From Spirochaetaceae bacterium (GTDB lineage Bacteria > Spirochaetota > Spirochaetia > Treponematales > Treponemataceae), in assembly GCA_031272345.1 (NCBI GenBank), contig JAISTZ010000107.1, positions 1-7,971 on the forward strand: a DNA stretch of 7,971 nucleotides, in the 5' to 3' direction. The translations under genes and the position numbers were made by a program. The notes below the pieces were generated by a model. That model searched no databases. It saw only the letters and a program-made list of their open reading frames with translations, and was not told the origin of the DNA. This document shows positions 5,895 to 7,971 of the stretch, one piece after another (position 1 is the stretch's first letter; each line of letters begins with the position of its first letter).

Positions 5895-7415
5895 TTAAGC
5901 TCCTATTTTTTCTTCGCCCGTCAACCCTGACGCGGCGTACATGATTTTTTCCTGAGTCGCCTCGGAAGCGGTGAATTCCGCGGCCACGGCGCCCTCGTGC
6001 ATGACGATGATTCTGTCGGACATGCCCATGCACTCGTCCATCTCGCTTGAAATCATAATCACCCCTGCGCCGCCCTTGACGAGCTCGTTCATCAGGTGAT
6101 AGACCTCCACCTTGGCGCCCACGTCGATCCCCCTGGTGGGCTCGTCGATGATGAAGACCTGGGCTCTGGAGAGGAGCCACTTGGCGATGACCACCTTCTG
6201 CTGGTTCCCCCCGGAGAGGTTCCCCGCGGGCATGGTGACCGCCGGACAGCGGATGCGGAGTTCCCGCACCTTCTCTTCAGAATCGTCCTTGCATCTCCTG
6301 AGGTTCAGGAAGACCCTGCGGACGTAGTTCTTGAGGGCCACCAGGGTCGAATTGAATTCGATGTCCTGAATAAGGATGAGCCCCTGGCTCTTCCGGTCTT
6401 CCGTAAGGAAGGCGACTCCGTGCCTGATGGAATCCCTGGGGCTCTTGATGCGCGCCTCCGCCCCCCGCACGAAAATCCTGCCCCCGTCGATCGGGTCCGC
6501 CCCGGTTACGGCCCGGGCGGTCTCCGTGCGGCCTGAGCCGACAAGACCCGCGAACCCGAGGATCTCCCCGGCATGAACCGAAAAGGACACGTTCCGCAGC
6601 ACCCCCCGCCTGGTGATGCCCTCGGCCCGGAAGACCTCCTCCCCGATGGGCACGTGAATCTTGGGATACTTTTGGGTGATTTCCCGGCCCACCATCAGGC
6701 GCACCAGGTCGTCGATGGTGACTTCCCTGGTGTTCAACGTGCCCACGGACTGGCCGTCCCGGAGCACGGTGATCCGGTCGCTCACCGCGAGGATTTCGTC
6801 CAGGTGGTGGGATATGTAGATGATGGAAATGCCGTCGCCCTTGAGGAGGCGGACGATTTCGAGCAATTTTTCTATTTCGTGGGCTCCCAGGCTGGCGGTG
6901 GGCTCGTCCATGATAATCATCCTGGCCTTGGCCCGGACCGCCCGGGCGATTTCTACCATCTGCTGCTGGCCCACCCCCAGGCTGGCAACCAGGGCGTCCG
7001 GGTCGATGTCGAGCCCCAGGGAGGCCAGCACGTCCCTGGCTTCCTGCCGCTGGAAGGCCCTGTCGAGCCAGCCTATCCCCTTGACCTTGAGTTCCTCCCT
7101 GCCCAGGAAGATGTTCTCCGCCACGCTCAGGTAGGGCACCATGTTGAGTTCCTGGTAGATGCAGGCAATGCCCTTTTCTATGGACTTGTGGGGGGTGATG
7201 TGTTCGAGTTTTTCGCCGTCAAAATAGATGGCCCCGGAGGTGGGTTCGTGGAAGCCCGTAATCGACTTGATCAGGGTTGACTTGCCCGCGCCGTTTTCGC
7301 CCGCCAGACCGAGGACTTCGCCCTGCCGCACGTCGAGATTCACCTTGTCCAGGGCCAAAACACCGGGGAACCGCTTGGTAAGGTTCTCTACCCGGAATAA
7401 CACGTCATCTGCCAC
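5895..7415 (-). CDS. RbsA-type double ATP-binding subunit of a sugar ABC importer
   Basis: The 506-residue protein contains two fused nucleotide-binding domains, the standard size for RbsA/AraG/XylG/MglA proteins. Domain 1 has Walker A GENGAGKS (39-46), signature LGVGQQQ (146-152), Walker B and DEPTASL (166-176), and the switch histidine in IYISHHLDE (199-207). Domain 2 has a degenerate Walker A, GLVGSGRT (290-297), with arginine in place of lysine, then signature LSGGNQQ (400-406), Walker B FIIDEPTRGID (421-431) and no switch histidine (ISSEMDE). Degeneracy in the second site is normal in this family, so domain 1 probably does the catalysis. The start is GTG at 7415-7413, backed by AAGGAGGA five bases upstream. 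It is the first gene of the operon, directly under the promoter and operator, and is followed after three bases by the dehydrogenase gene. Confidence 0.94.
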   Translation of the reverse strand: MADDVLFRVENLTKRFPGVLALDKVNLDVRQGEVLGLAGENGAGKSTLIKSITGFHEPTSGAIYFDGEKLEHITPHKSIEKGIACIYQELNMVPYLSVAENIFLGREELKVKGIGWLDRAFQRQEARDVLASLGLDIDPDALVASLGVGQQQMVEIARAVRAKARMIIMDEPTASLGAHEIEKLLEIVRLLKGDGISIIYISHHLDEILAVSDRITVLRDGQSVGTLNTREVTIDDLVRLMVGREITQKYPKIHVPIGEEVFRAEGITRRGVLRNVSFSVHAGEILGFAGLVGSGRTETARAVTGADPIDGGRIFVRGAEARIKSPRDSIRHGVAFLTEDRKSQGLILIQDIEFNSTLVALKNYVRRVFLNLRRCKDDSEEKVRELRIRCPAVTMPAGNLSGGNQQKVVIAKWLLSRAQVFIIDEPTRGIDVGAKVEVYHLMNELVKGGAGVIMISSEMDECMGMSDRIIVMHEGAVAAEFTASEATQEKIMYAASGLTGEEKIGA

Positions 7416-7420
7416 GTTCG

Positions 7421-7428
7421 TCCTCCTT
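7421..7428 (-). promoter_or_regulatory. Ribosome binding site supporting the GTG start of the ATPase gene
   Basis: AAGGAGGA on the minus strand ends five bases before the GTG at 7415. No ATG in the same frame is better placed, so the GTG start is well supported. Confidence 0.8.
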
Positions 7429-7431
7429 CTG

Positions 7432-7445
7432 CATAGCGCGATATG
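7432..7445. promoter_or_regulatory. Imperfect palindrome next to the main operator
   Basis: CATAGCGCGATATG matches its own reverse complement at 12 of 14 positions, centred on CGCG. It lies between the LacI-type operator, which it overlaps by two bases, and the ATPase ribosome binding site. It may be a second protein site or a fragment of a larger one; chance is not excluded. Confidence 0.4.
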
Positions 7446-7457
7446 AAAACGTTACCA
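7444..7457. promoter_or_regulatory. LacI-family / cre-type operator downstream of the operon promoter
   Basis: TGAAAACGTTACCA has the central CG and flanking AA..TT typical of LacI/GalR-family operators and fits the Bacillus cre consensus TGWAARCGYTWNCW at every position. It begins about five bases after the predicted transcription start, where a bound repressor would block RNA polymerase. The cognate regulator is not in this window. A dedicated LacI-family sugar repressor is more likely than CcpA outside Firmicutes, but this is inference. Confidence 0.65.
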
Positions 7458-7468
7458 GAGTATAAGAT

Positions 7469-7497
7469 ATTATAAGGCCATTGCGGGAAAATGTCAA
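7469..7497 (-). promoter_or_regulatory. Consensus sigma-70 promoter of the ABC/dehydrogenase operon
   Basis: On the minus strand TTGACA (7497-7492) and TATAAT (7474-7469) both match consensus perfectly and are separated by 17 bases. The predicted start is near 7462, giving a leader of about 47 bases before the GTG. So strong a promoter followed by an operator fits a unit that is switched off by a repressor when its substrate is absent. Confidence 0.9.
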
Positions 7498-7513
7498 GGA
7501 AAAATTTTCGGTT

Positions 7514-7546
7514 TTTGACACCGGGCGCAAGAGCACGTATGTCAAA
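7514..7546. repeat. Inverted repeat TTTGACA...TGTCAAA upstream of the operon promoter
   Basis: TTTGACA (7514-7520) and TGTCAAA (7540-7546) are perfect seven-base inverted arms with a 19-base spacer. They lie between the end of the nuclease-like gene and the operon promoter. The repeat might be an activator site or a weak 3' hairpin for the upstream gene; the arms also resemble -35 boxes, so chance likeness is possible. Confidence 0.35.
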
Positions 7547-7555
7547 GCAGCGTGT

Positions 7556-7971
7556 TTACCATTGTTTCACCTCAAACCCAGGCGCCGTTTCCGCCAGGCA
7601 AATTGACTCGCCGCTTTGGACAAGCACATAAAAGCCCTGCTGCTGGGCATATTCCCGCACATCGTCCGGCACGACCCCGCCGGCAGCCGCGCCGATAATT
7701 TTTCGTTTGTCGCCGCGCTCATCCATATATTCCCGTATACGGGATATACGTTCCTTATGGACGTTCACATCCCGCACCGTGAGGCTGGTTTTTACCTCAA
7801 CCGCCACGACCACTTCCCCATTTTCGAGAAAAATATCAATCTCAGCCAGCCGCTTACTCCCTTTGTAGAACCTGATATTCCGCCCGGCCTTACCCACCTC
7901 GTACCCGAGATTCTGAAACAGTTTCAGCACCTTGGCCGCGACCATTTCTTCGGTTAGTTTCCCCAAAGTGT
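7556..7971 (-). CDS. PD-(D/E)XK nuclease-like protein, C-terminal part; 5' end outside window
   Basis: The visible frame gives about 138 codons and is open to the right edge. A TTG at 7966 could start it, but no ribosome site is visible and the frame continues upstream, so the real start is probably outside. The core reads LAEIDIFLENGEVVVAVEVKTSL: D44 (counting from the TTG) and the E57-V-K59 pair give the D...E-x-K metal-binding arrangement of PD-(D/E)XK nucleases. The preceding LFQNLGYEVGKAGRNIRFY would be the first helix and strand. The tail (KIIGAAAGGVVPDDVREYAQQQGFYVLVQSGE) resembles the end of restriction-endonuclease-like folds. I associate this with a family of uncharacterised proteins common in spirochaetes, whose N-termini are often coiled coils (DUF3782-like), from memory only. 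The function (DNA repair, restriction or mobile-element related) is unknown. It runs in the same direction as the ABC operon but ends before its own promoter region, so it is probably a separate unit. Confidence 0.65.
   Translation of the reverse strand, partial: TLGKLTEEMVAAKVLKLFQNLGYEVGKAGRNIRFYKGSKRLAEIDIFLENGEVVVAVEVKTSLTVRDVNVHKERISRIREYMDERGDKRKIIGAAAGGVVPDDVREYAQQQGFYVLVQSGESICLAETAPGFEVKQW

Noticed and set aside
4941..5930. Plus-strand frame (329 codons) opposite the dehydrogenase
   Set aside because: It is an antisense shadow with no domain and no ribosome site, and it would run against the well-supported operon.
4873..6180. Minus-strand frame (435 codons) overlapping the dehydrogenase and ATPase genes
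   Set aside because: It has low-complexity Gly/Arg/Pro composition and no motifs, whereas the alternative frame encodes a full Gfo/Idh/MocA enzyme with all key residues.
5998..6548. Loss of function of the second ATP site (GLVGSGRT, R for K)
   Set aside because: Degenerate second Walker A motifs are usual in RbsA/AraG-type double ATPases, so this is not evidence of decay.
6573..7280. Plus-strand frame (235 codons) opposite the ATPase
   Set aside because: It is an antisense shadow of the RbsA-type ATPase, rich in His, Asp, Gly and Pro.
1..7971. CRISPR array, tRNA, rRNA or complete insertion sequence
   Set aside because: I saw no regularly spaced repeats, no tRNA-like cloverleaf sequence, no rRNA motifs and no transposase.

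Overview
The window is GC-rich bacterial DNA, dense with genes. It most resembles a spirochaete of the Treponema group. The clues are indirect: the binding-protein signal peptide ending in FAGGGKES, the antitoxin/PIN toxin pair and the PD-(D/E)XK protein at the right edge are all of types I associate with treponemes. I cannot confirm the taxonomy without a search, so treat it as moderate to low confidence.

Layout, left to right. (1) 1-884, minus strand: a PlsC-like acyltransferase, cut by the left edge of the window. It is divergent from (2) 943-2283, plus strand: a MelB/GPH-type sugar:cation symporter. (3) 2280-2733: a short AT-rich island bounded by a 15-base direct repeat. It has its own promoter, a palindromic leader, an intact 72-residue antitoxin-like gene and a PIN (VapC-like) toxin gene broken after 13 codons. 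(4) 2721-7500, minus strand: one operon read right to left. It starts at a consensus promoter (TTGACA, 17 bases, TATAAT) followed by a LacI-family/cre-type operator. The genes are an RbsA-type double ATPase (7415-5895), a Gfo/Idh/MocA dehydrogenase resembling inositol 2-dehydrogenase (5891-4884), an RbsC-type permease (4860-3871) and an RbsB-type periplasmic binding protein (3732-2773). A strong intrinsic terminator closes it. (5) 7556-7971, minus strand: the C-terminal part of a PD-(D/E)XK nuclease-like protein, running off the right edge.

The operon reads as an uptake-plus-first-step module. The binding protein captures a sugar or cyclitol in the periplasm, the permease and ATPase import it, and the dehydrogenase oxidises it in the cytoplasm. 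The dehydrogenase lying between the ATPase and permease genes, and its likeness to IolG, make myo-inositol or a related cyclitol a reasonable guess, but the substrate is not shown by the sequence. The position of the operator just after the predicted transcription start suggests repression by a LacI-family regulator encoded elsewhere.

The most unusual point is the island between the two convergent transcription units. The symporter stop codon is immediately followed by one copy of the left arm of the operon terminator, and the complete terminator appears 439 bases further on. Removing the island would restore a compact arrangement in which the symporter stop codon lies in the terminator of the opposing operon. 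This suggests insertion of a toxin-antitoxin cassette into a terminator, followed by loss of the toxin. No rRNA, tRNA, CRISPR array or complete insertion sequence was seen.
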